Shown in pieces: positions 1 through 33,895 of a DNA stretch of 64,000 nt; positions within the stretch are counted from its first letter, which is position 1, and each line of letters opens with the position of its first letter. This DNA comes from Setoptus koraiensis (taxonomy: Eukaryota > Arthropoda). The notes below the pieces were generated by a model. That model ran no database searches. It had not been told where the DNA came from and saw only the letters and a list, made by a program, of their open reading frames with translations. The position numbers were made by a program, and so were the translations under genes. The stretch spans positions 14,012,001 to 14,076,000 of the forward strand of contig CM106585.1 in NCBI GenBank assembly GCA_048013815.1, written 5' to 3'.

Positions 1-1151
1 GTAACAGGCCATAGTTGAGGCCAATCACAATATTCTTGAAATGGTCAAGTCTGTCCTTGGTTCGTTGTCTCACAAGCACATAGTCGGGCTTGACAACTCT
101 GGAGAGATTTCAGTCAGAATGCAGTCGATGTTAGTTACAATAACAACAATAATAAACAATAATAATTGAGCGATAATTGAAAGCATTAGTGTCGACTCAC
201 CTGCTCGACTTGTGACTCCTGCTGCTGTTCAGATAAATAGCCGTTGGCTCATTGGCGAGGCAAGAGTTAGACACGACGGATATCTCTCTGAAATCGGCCT
301 ACAACATCATACAGTACAATTGAAAACAGAGATATATTAACACAATTATTAACAAACGAAATACCACGAGACTACGAGCCGATGTCGACAAGTCAACATC
401 AATAGCTGGGTGCAATTGCAATGAGTGAAATTAAATAATAATTCATTAATGAGCTTGGGCCTACCTGTTCGACTATCAACTCGGATATATTGCTGCCAGT
501 GGAATCTGACGACGACGAAAACGACGAGAATAGCGCCGACGAGGTGGCTCCCACCGAGGAAAAGGTCGACTTTTGTTGCACTTTCTTGAAATATTTAGCC
601 CAGTCCGTGTGATAGCCATCTATTACAAACAATGTCTGCTGTTTTGGTATCGCTGACTGGCCATTGGTGCTGCCACCACCAAAATTGGTTGTCCTGTTAA
701 TAATGGTGGTTGCGTTATTGGGTTGTTGCGTCGTTGCCGTCGGGGAATCAAATGGATTGCTAGAGGTGGCCGCTAATTGATTAATGGAGCTAGTGACATT
801 TCCCGAAAATCTTTCAATGTTTGTGCTGGCCAAATTGGGCACTTGCTGTAATTGAGACGAAATGGACCCGACGGCGCTCTTGACACTGCCAACAGCGCCG
901 CCCAGTCTGTCCGTAACGGAACTGGTGGTGACCGAGGTGGCCCTGGATAAAAACGAGCTGAAAGTTCTGGTGCTAGTGGGCGAACCAGGCGCACTGCTCG
1001 TGATACTGTTGGATCTTTGACTGGTGGCGGCTTGATGTTGCACCGGGGGCGCAGTTGTTGTTGTTGAGGTTGCTGTTGCGGTTGCTGTTGCTGTTGAAAA
1101 TGACGCACCGAACGGGTTTCGGCTCGAGCTGACAGGCTCGTCCTGATCCAT
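1..1151 (-). CDS. Syn: synapsin, 5' three exons (3' end outside window)
   Basis: Synapsin coats synaptic vesicles and controls vesicle release; its C domain has an ATP-grasp fold. I read exon 1 at 1151-465 (229 codons, phase 0), exon 2 at 298-201 and exon 3 at 98-1, which runs off the window. The acceptor before GCC at 298 and the donors GTAGGC and GTGAGT give one open frame. The C domain opens with LFVIDGYHTDWAKYF and continues IVEQ/ADFREISVVSNSC and RVVKPDYVLVRQ, then IVIGLNYGLL, all characteristic of the family. About 165 residues of Ser/Thr/Ala-rich sequence precede it, in place of a recognisable domain A with its kinase site. A Ser-rich insert of about 30 residues lies between KYF and IVEQ, where relatives have a short loop. 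An in-frame TGA lies just upstream of the ATG, but AG dinucleotides there leave room for another 5' exon. Family assignment is firm; the N-terminus is not. Confidence 0.9.
201..298 (-). CDS. Syn: synapsin exon 2
   Basis: 98 bases between an acceptor AG at 300-299 and a donor GTGAGT at 200-195. The frame encodes ADFREISVVSNSC and ends two bases into an Arg codon that exon 3 completes. ADFREI follows IVEQ as in other synapsins (VEQAEF), which fixes this acceptor over the later AG dinucleotides in the exon. Confidence 0.88.
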
Positions 1152-4100
1152 GGGGCCGCCTGCTGTTACTCACGGAATAACGGATAACTGAAACTAATTA
1201 TACTAACTAATATTGTGGTATTGTTATATGTATGATATGATTCAATAATAGTATACGGTGATGCTGCAATGATGCGTCAGCTTGAGCGGCCGCTACTTGG
1301 CGTCCGATTATGTAATATTAATTGCATATTAATGTCGATGTCGATTCAACACAGCGACGGCTGCTGGCTCACCTGTGAAACATTTGTAACATTTGCAACA
1401 TTTGCACCATTTGCAGCATTTGCAACATTGATTGATGCGCGCGAGGCGATTAATTCTCAGTTAGGCCGATTCTCGGGGGCTGGGGCCAGGACGCCAACGC
1501 AAACAAATGCCAGTAGGGCCCAGTTCTTTAGCAGCGTTCAGTTCAGTTGTCAATGAGTCGTTGGCAGCGAGTTCTTTGTTGTTGCTGCTGTTGTGCTTTA
1601 GCAAACTGCTGCACATGCACTAGTGGCAGCATAAGTGGCGCTAGTGGGGCCCCGCCGTCCATTAATGGCAGCAGTGGGGGCGCTTTGTAGAGAACTAAGC
1701 GCCCACAATATATCGCACAATGCAAACACTCTCGTCGGGGGGACGCTTCGAGTGCACTACGGGTGCACCCAACACACATGTGCACTGCCGTGCTTTGCTA
1801 TTTGCCAGCCAGCCAGCCAGCCAGCCAGCCAACAACAACAGTCACTGTTGAACGGTGCGATATGCGTCGCCCGTTACGCAACTTCACAACTTGCACCGTT
1901 GGCCTCCATTGGCCGCCATCCGCTCCATTGGGGCCCCGCGACGTGCGCCGAGCCAGTGCGCGCCGCCTGCACGCTGTTTGGCGCTGCTGCACGCTGTTTG
2001 CTGCATAGCATAGCATTGTGAGCATGTTGCCAGGCCGTTGCGAGGCCATTGTGGGGATATTATATATATATATATGCTGTGCAGATATTGCCATTGGGGC
2101 CCCGGGGAACAGTTACAGCGTGCAGATAACACACAATACGTAACGCGATAAATATATGACTGTGCGATGTGTGCGATGTGTATGTGTGTGTGTGTGCCAG
2201 TTATCGTTGGCGCGTTCGCGCCAAATAACTGGCTTGTCGCCCCCGCAAAAACTGTGCCGCTTCTCTCTGTCTGTTTCGCTGGATGTTGTGCGTTGGTTGT
2301 TGCTGCCGCTCGCAAGCAAACGGGAGGCGTCCTTGTGCGACCTTGTGCCGCCCCGTGCAGCGTACGCGCCACTGGCGCCCCAAAAAACTGCAAACCGATC
2401 GGCCAGCCCGAACGGCGCTGGCCGATTCACGCACGCTGGCCCGCAAGTTGCGAATTGCGCTTGGCCCCCGCCGAATTGGCCAATTGCGATATTCATCAGC
2501 TGTGGCCCCCATCAGCCACATGCCAACTAGCTGCCAGTTGATCTGTCAGTGTGCGGCCGGCTCAATGGCTCAGCGGCTCGCAACGATCGATACGTTGGCG
2601 TTGGCGTTCTCGGCGGGGGCCGCGCACAGAATTCACCTGTCGGCCGGTGCTGGCGACACACCGATGACACTGACGCGCTTATAGGGGGCTCTGCTGGCGT
2701 GCTCGTTGCTTGCGCTGCCAGCAAATGCACTGAGCCGACAGCAACAACAACAGCAACAACAACGACGACGACAGACGACAAGCCCGCAACGGCGAATTCG
2801 GGGCCCCAGTTAATTGGCCCATCGCTGGCGCGCAACTGGCGCCGCTATGAAAGCACAATGACAACGCTGCCAGCTGACAAATTGCAGCCTGTACAGGGAT
2901 AAACGAGCGATTATATTATCATGTTGGCACGATGTGTGTTGCATCGCACGCTGGCCAGGCCGTGCGCAACTACAAATCAACAATCACGCCGGCTTATAAT
3001 GGCATTCGGAGGCCGTCATTGTCCGCCCGGTGATCGGTGGGCCAGTTGCAAGGATCCATTAATGCAGCAGTCAGTCTATTGTGACGCGCTCGTGAAAGCC
3101 CTCGCCCTCGCCAAGGCCGGCCCGGCTCAATCGGCCCGGGCCCCAGCGACAATGGGGCGCCCTAGCCAGACAATTGGCTGCTGAATTAATCTGCTCGCCG
3201 CTGCTCGCCGCTGAGCTCGGCATCTTTAGCCATGGCAACTGGCGCTGCAGTTGCTAGGGGGCCAAAGTGGCTCGCGATATGACTCATATATATATATATT
3301 GCATCTGTGCAGTGCGAGCGGGCGCCCCAACTTGGCTGCCAGGTCGCGCCGGGCCCAGCCAAGTTGGCCAGCCGAGCGGCACGGGCGCCAAAGATCGGCC
3401 GAGGCCGCTGGCTCAGTCGGGATACACTGTAGTGACTGCAAATGGGGCGCCGCCGCCGCCGCCAGTCACTACAAACAGTCACACAACTCGCCATTAGATT
3501 ATTCGCCTTATCTCGTCACCGCTGCAAGCGGGATAAGTAAGGGATAAGTGAGTTGAGCTTGCCCAAAGTGACAGCGTCACCGAGCGACAATGCCACTCGG
3601 CGAGCCCCATTCACAAACAGCGCAGTGGATATTGTGATTATAGTGAGAATGAGTGGCATAAAGATGCAATAAATCGAGTCAGTGTGTGTGTGTGTGTGTC
3701 ATTGGCAAGATGTTATTTACATAACAGGTGAAATGGTACAATAATAGAAGTAAACAGTAAACGGGTTCAGTTCAAACGGCTGTGAATCATGCGAGAGAAG
3801 TCTCTTTATAAATAATAATAATAATAATAATACTATTCACTATATATATATATAAATATATGTGCAATGTGAATAACTATTTATACATTTATGTACACGC
3901 GAGAATATCCATCTCTGCAATATCCTCTTGGAATATTCCTTTTCGTTTAGCTCGGTTGCTTGCTGAGCAACACAATTGCTGGCTTGCTTGCTGAACAATG
4001 CGCAATTGTTGGCCCGCTTGCCGGCCCAAAAGTTGCCCGTTTCGCCCATTGCCCAGCGGGCCGGCTGTCGGGCTGTCGGGCTGTTGGGCACCAGAGTCAC

Positions 4101-4370
4101 TTGATCGGAATTGCCTCATCACGTCTCGGTCGACTGGTCGATCGATAAACAAGCCAGCGCGAAAACACTGATTCCGGTGGCCCCAATGGCCGCGTTGGGG
4201 CGCCTCCTAATTTGTATAACAGCAGGCTGGCTATGCTGTCAGCGCTGCTGTTAGCGCACGCATTTGCTGCATTCTGCTCATCTCGCCATGTCAGACACTG
4301 GCTTGGTGGCGCCATCTACTTCCGGTGCGCCTCGTGATTCACACAGTGTGAACGTGTGTGTGTGTGTGGG

Positions 4371-4433
<63 letters not shown>

Positions 4434-5568
4434 ATGTGGGCGCAAATAATTCCAAGCAATTGTATAAATTGTATGTATGTGTGTGATCGCTCGTTCCGAC
4501 TCAATATTTGGGGCCCCAAACACTGCGCACACTCAGACATCAGGTTGCTGAAGTGTGCTCAGACATGGAATAAATTCAAATTGAAATTAAATTTCTCACG
4601 ATTGTCAGACAATTGTCGCTGTCTAGATCGCCTATAGCGTGTGTGGCTACAAACAGAGATACAGGGTCATTCAGACAGACTGGTGCGTGCAACAATGCAA
4701 ACTGGCCGACTGCCGAATGCTTTCGCTGCGCAAACACACTCTGGCTGCCCGAGAGATAAGGGCGACCTCGGGCGGGGGGCGACCGCATTAGACTGGCACG
4801 GGCCGGGCTCAGTTGGGCATGGCAAATTAATTGATTGTCGCAGGCTTCATTTGAATGCGGCACAGACTGTGTGTGTGTGTGTGTCGGTGCCATTATGGCA
4901 TAATGATTATGCGCCATTGTGTGCCTAGGGCGGCATCATTATTGTCGTCCGGTCCGGTCAGTCCGTTCGGTCCGGTCAGTCCGGTCAGTCCGGTCGGTCC
5001 GGTTGGGCCGGTCAGCTCGCCTTGTGCTGTCGTCCGACAGATCATTATCCGGCTGGGCGCGAGTGAGTGATGCAACGAGTGTGCCAAATATGCGTACAGC
5101 TGTCATTTGTCAGGTCATCTCGACCAGTTCACCTGGCGCCCGCTCACTGAGAGTATCGCAACTTGAGATTCTCAAGCGGCTAAACGACGATGAGACCGAG
5201 ATGCTCGAGTGTCTCCGGCTCGATAATTGATTATTCAAAAATGCCTCAGTAATGGTGCCTGTTGGCTCGTTATCGCATATCATTATTTATCATTATTATC
5301 CGATCGTAGACACACTCGTACACAATGGTGCCTGTGTGCAAGACGCCAGCTAATTGGCTTGGCGTTTGTTTGCGGCGCAACAACAACAACATGAGACACT
5401 CATTACGTCATTATGTCATGTCATGTTATGCGTTATGTTTATGCGTCCACATCATCAGGTGCCCACGTCATCGTGGTCGGCTGTTCCATCGGTTTCGTCT
5501 GTTCCAGCTGTTTCATCGGTTCCATCCATTGGTGTGCTTGTGTATAAATGATGATTGTCGGGCCCCGA
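1152..5568. other. intergenic: synapsin 5' side and Vein-like 3' side
   Basis: No coding exon could be supported here. The stretch should hold the synapsin promoter and 5' UTR and the 3' UTR of the Vein-like gene, both on the minus strand. Visible content is a TTTGCAACA-type repeat near 1380-1430, a CCAG run near 1803-1830, a TATATA run near 2060, a TG tract at 4352-4434 and imperfect CAGTCCGGT repeats at 4948-5020. Long open frames on both strands show no family signature and follow from GC-rich composition. Confidence 0.6.
4352..4434. repeat. (TG)n microsatellite
   Basis: Nearly pure TG dinucleotide tract of about 80 bases with three early interruptions. It lies between the synapsin and Vein-like genes. 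Confidence 0.95.
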
Positions 5569-29541
<23,973 letters not shown>

Positions 29542-30738
29542 TTTTTACTATGTTTAGATTTATTTTAATTTTGCTATTTTGTTGTTTGTTTAATTTGCTT
29601 GCTGTACGTGTTCACAGCCACTTCCTATGTGATATATGGCTTGTTGTTATGTAATGAGTGAGTGTGCGTGCTTGCTTGCTTGGACGCGGGAGTCGATCGA
29701 TTAAAACTGGTGCGATGGGTGTCTAATGGGCACTGATGACCACTTCACTCTATGCATTCTCAACTGTCTCGGTAAGGTGATATGATGATCTAATATGCTA
29801 CAGTGCGCTTGTAGTGGTTGTAAATGGTATTGGTTGGACAGATGGACGTTGCGTTCGTTTTGTTTATAGAGGTGCTCATGGCCGAATCAAATGAACAAAT
29901 GAAATCATCTACTGCCACGACAATTACTACAACTTTTTCTTGTTGATGTACTGCCACCACCACTACTACTACTAATACTACAACTACTACAACTACTAGT
30001 ACTACTATTACCACTACTACTCTAATACTCTACTACAACTACTACTACTACTGCCAACACTAATACTTCTAATAACAACCAAAGCAACAACAACAAATGA
30101 CGATATGATGAGTCAATAGTAGCGACCAGATAGTTACTGCGCATGCGCTAGAAAAGAATAAAGAATAAAGAAGGCTTCTTTCGTTTGTGCGCTGCTCTCT
30201 ATCTGCTATCTTGTAAGGTAACACCAATGAAAGTCTCTAGCCGCTGTGTATCCTCAATTCTTTCCTACTTGTGAACTACCTAGACTTGGCTGACCTGCCA
30301 GTGTCTATGGTGACCCAACGAGAATATCCTGGTGCTTTTACCAATCTACAATATCACCTCTAAACGAGATACAACTCGTATTCGTATCCTCGTTTTTGCT
30401 ACCCATTTCTCGCTGTATTCGTCGGCACGGGCACGTTGCACGCTACACTGGCGCCGTCTTGCGTTCATTATTTCACTAACGGCAGAATGTAAACAGATGT
30501 TTGCATGTGCTCGCGCCGTTTTAGCGGTATCCACATCGACTTGTCATTTTTAAAACTATCAATTAATATTGTCATTTGTTGTTTGGGTGTCTCACTGACT
30601 TACTTTGTCTCATTGCATCCATTTCTATCTCAATTGGACACCTCAACATAATGAAACGTTGTTGTCAAGCTTCCAGACTAACCAAGTGATTGTCATTGAT
30701 ATTCATTTCCCTTCACTCCAAAGGAAGGGCCATTGGAC
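29542..30738. other. divergent promoter region, Vein-like / CD2BP2-like
   Basis: About 1.2 kb between two divergent starts. It contains an imperfect ACT/ACTACA triplet repeat at about 29952-30060. No clear TATA box was found for either gene. The switch from GC-rich to AT-richer DNA falls just to the left, in the 28-29.5 kb interval. Confidence 0.6.
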
Positions 30739-31662
30739 ATGGCCAGCGAAGAGCGAGCAAGACGGAGAAGGATCCAAGATGAGGAATTGGAATTCGGATC
30801 ATTGGTTGACGATGACGACGACAGACCTTTCGAACAGGAAGAAGTTTTGCCCGGTCGCACCATTGATAAAAAATACAAAAACACTCTGGAAAGTGATGAG
30901 GAAGACGACGAAGTGGAGGCGGAGAGGCGAAACAGATTGAGGGTGTCCAATCTCAAACATCGTGAAAAGAAAACAATCATTATGGATGGCGATATAGAGG
31001 TGACACCATTCAACATGAGAGACGAGCTTGAGGATGGCCACTTCGACAGAACGGGAAATTTTATTTTTGATAAGCCACAACAAAAACGCAAACAGCTAGG
31101 CCTCGGCACCGACGCTGATGATAGCGAAGAGGACGCCTGGGCGGATAGTGTCGACAATTTGCCCGTATATACTCCCAGAGATAAGTCATTGATTGATCAA
31201 GTGTCCGCCACGACAAGCGGTGTTAAAAGGAAACACGAACAACTTGACGACAGTGACGAAGAAGATGGTAAGCCACCGCTCGTGGACGATGTACCCAACA
31301 ATCAACATCAAGGTGCATCAGTGGGCCAATCAATTGATCGTTACAGAAAGATCATATCATTCATGTTGCCAGACGAGACAGTTCAAAGGACTATCCAGAG
31401 GCTAGGCAAGAACGTTCCTAGGGGTCGCCAGTTTAAGACAAAATGCAGCGCAAATTCAGAGACTGGAAAAAAGCTACTTGAAGACAAGGCCAAACTTGAC
31501 AAGTTTATCGAGCTCGCACATAGCCTAATGGAAACGGTTGATCTAAAAATCTACGAGAAGACATACGAGCAGATCAAGTTAATTCTAAAACAAGCGCCTC
31601 CACTAACGGCTGCTCAGAGCTTAGAGCGTGACTTGGACTCGGATAGCGATGGACAACTTTAG
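30739..31662 (+). CDS. CD2BP2: CD2BP2 / U5-52K-like protein lacking the GYF domain
   Basis: CD2BP2 (Lin1/Snu40 in yeast) is an assembly factor of the U5 and tri-snRNP that leaves before splicing. The first ATG at 30739 gives 307 residues in one exon. The acidic N-terminus, the block VTPFNMRDELEDGHFDRTGN (about residue 92) and the later FMLPDETVQRTIQRLGK helix align with the family in order. The family's C-terminal GYF domain, which binds proline-rich ligands and U5-15K, is absent: the frame ends LERDLDSDSDGQL and stops. The 158 bases to the next gene hold no W-x-Y-x-W-like exon. So either the lineage lost the domain or it lies on another gene. Assignment rests on the two conserved blocks. Confidence 0.8.
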   Translation: MASEERARRRRIQDEELEFGSLVDDDDDRPFEQEEVLPGRTIDKKYKNTLESDEEDDEVEAERRNRLRVSNLKHREKKTIIMDGDIEVTPFNMRDELEDGHFDRTGNFIFDKPQQKRKQLGLGTDADDSEEDAWADSVDNLPVYTPRDKSLIDQVSATTSGVKRKHEQLDDSDEEDGKPPLVDDVPNNQHQGASVGQSIDRYRKIISFMLPDETVQRTIQRLGKNVPRGRQFKTKCSANSETGKKLLEDKAKLDKFIELAHSLMETVDLKIYEKTYEQIKLILKQAPPLTAAQSLERDLDSDSDGQL

Positions 31663-31820
31663 TACAATTTATTTAATTGTTTGAAATACATGGATAGTTT
31701 CGTAGAAATGGACATTTCGGAACTATGTATGTGTATATAGATGTGTGTAAATATATTCTTTATGCAAGCAAGTAAATTTTGTTGAATAATATTAATGAAA
31801 AAACCCATATCAATTCATTA

Positions 31821-32567
31821 TTATTGGTTTGCGTGTTGCTGTTTTGAATTTGATTTTTGATTAACATTTTGGTTAACTAGTAAATAATGTGCTATGTATT
31901 CCATGATACCCTCATGAAAGAAATCATTTCCTGCTGTTCTGGATATTGTGCCAGTGTGTGACTTGTGGTGCCTATAAATGAGATGCGATTGTTTGTATGG
32001 TCCGTCGACGCTTTTCCTTGGTGAGGTATAAATATTTGGATTATATTTTCCGGCTCTCTTGCCAGGTTTGCAATTAGTATTGTTGTTTTTGGTAGTTGTT
32101 TTAATTTGACGGCCATTAGTTGATGATGAGGAAGAGGAGGAGGACGACGACGAAGACGACGACGATGAGGTGGTTGTGGTGATGGTGGTGCTGTTGCTAC
32201 TCTTTTGAGTTTTAGTAAACATGTTTCCATTGTTGGCGCTTCCGCCGCTTGCCACACTGCTGCCGCAAGTATCTGTGGTGCTCGAAGTAGAGTCGTCTAT
32301 CCACAATTCGGGGCTTTCCTCGAGCGAGGCCTCAAGTGCTCGTTTGAGATCATTTTCTTCTAGTTTGATGGGATTGTTGGTTTGCAAATATCTGAAAAAC
32401 TGTACATGTGGCGCATAAATGGAGAGAAACGAGTTAGTACGAGCGGATAATTGTAATGAAAATGAATGGAGCGATAATGTTGATTGATGGGCGCTACTTA
32501 CATGTGTATTGGCGGCCCGTCGTCTGGGACGAGACGAGCTGACGTTGGCTGAACGCCTTCCGGTCAT
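31821..32567 (-). CDS. basic protein with a ubiquitin-interacting motif, unrecognised
   Basis: Two exons: 32567-32502 (22 codons, MTGRRSANVSSSRPRRRAA...) and 32399-31821, giving 214 residues. The 102-base intron has GTAAGT, TACTAAC and TACAG. Its length is a multiple of three without stops, so retention would add 34 residues. The second exon opens FFRYLQTNNPIKLEENDLKR and continues ALEASLEES. EENDLKRALEASLEE fits the UIM consensus (acidic-L-x-x-A-L-x-x-S-x-x-E). The rest is Ser, Thr and Asn rich, with a 17-residue Ser run, then a basic PGKRAGKYNPNIYTSPRK stretch. The basic start and UIM suggest a chromatin or ubiquitin-related role, but this is only inference. It converges on the CD2BP2-like gene, with 158 bases between the stops. 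Confidence 0.6.
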   Translation of the reverse strand: MTGRRSANVSSSRPRRRAANTHVSSAHQSTLSLHSFSLQLSARTNSFLSIYAPHVQFFRYLQTNNPIKLEENDLKRALEASLEESPELWIDDSTSSTTDTCGSSVASGGSANNGNMFTKTQKSSNSTTITTTTSSSSSSSSSSSSSSSSTNGRQIKTTTKNNNTNCKPGKRAGKYNPNIYTSPRKSVDGPYKQSHLIYRHHKSHTGTISRTAGNDFFHEGIMEYIAHYLLVNQNVNQKSNSKQQHANQ

Positions 32568-33895
32568 TCTAGGCTTGTTAGAACGAACTGGTGGTCGAGA
32601 GTTGAATTAATTACTAGCGATCTACTATAATTGGTAACTAGCTGAAAATCAATAGTCAAAAGTGACCACGAATGTTCTATGTGAGTATAAATAATTTAAA
32701 TATCCTCTCTAAATGTGTGCATCTATTCTTATAACTGTAATCGAAAATAAATAATGATTCTAGTTATAAGGGGGACATGTGATGATGGTACAGTTAGAGA
32801 TGGGCAGCATTTAAAGACAAAACACTAATTATTTAATATAAATATACCTATAACTGTATATATATATACAGATAAAAATCAAAAATATAATATATATATA
32901 TTTGTATATATCCGCAGAACATGGTTCCTGCCTTTGTTCTGTTAGTTCTGTTGGGTTTGCTCTCATTGGTCAGCAACATTTAACGCTGCACTCCAGCAAA
33001 TACACACACACACACACACACACACGCATACACGATTTCCACGCCCTTTTCGCCGAGCACGCCATCTACGCATAGATGCTGGAACCAGTGAAAGCTTGTA
33101 AACTTATCATCATGAGATATCAGAGATTATTTTAAACAAAGACCAGTTTTTATAATATATTCAAACAACAAGCAACATCTCAGCAAACTTCCTTCACTAC
33201 ACAATGTAGTGCTCGACAATAAATAAATGGATCTAATATAGACAGTAATTTGTTGTTAGCTTTAACTCAATTCTGGCGCACATTTTATGCTTTATAAAAA
33301 CTTATATAGATAAAAGTGGAAATAAGTTAATGATGATATCACTTTTTGGTGGTACAGTATCCCTAACAGTCAGGCCAACACATCGTGCATGTAACAGCTA
33401 CTCTCAGAGTAGAAGAATAAACTTGCCAATCTAACCGAATACATCTTGTTTCGGGTTTGTTTAACCTTGGTCATAACAATCGATGATATAGATAGTTTCT
33501 GTGGCGTTTCGCAGTGCTTAGGCTTATCATTGATATACCGTTGTTCAGTAGTTGCTCAATAAAATCTATTCAATTTTTCTAAATAAATCTCTTTGCTTGC
33601 TCTGTATATTTACAATTAGTCTGATTTTTACTTAGAGGTATGGGTTGGCAAAAATCTAAAGGGATAACATATGGCAACTAACATTTAAAGTTCGCAATAA
33701 ATAATAGGAAGTTTGTAATTATAGTAAAAACAAGATCTCGCAATGACAGTTGATTTTGTGAAAACGTCGTAAAACGACCATGATGGTGATGATGATGGTG
33801 ATGACTATGATTATCTAGTAGTTGAACCTCAAGATAACACATCCAATTTATAATAGATCCGCACTTCAATGCGTGGTTAGAACAATATATAACAA
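32568..33895. other. intergenic, AT-rich
   Basis: No gene supported. It contains TATATA runs at about 32850-32910, a (CA)n tract at 33003-33026 and a (GATGAT)n-like stretch near 33781-33805. The 3' UTR of MTTP falls in the last few hundred bases. Confidence 0.6.

Noticed and set aside
4278-4540. His-Thr and Val-Cys repeat proteins
   Set aside because: Translation of the TG microsatellite.
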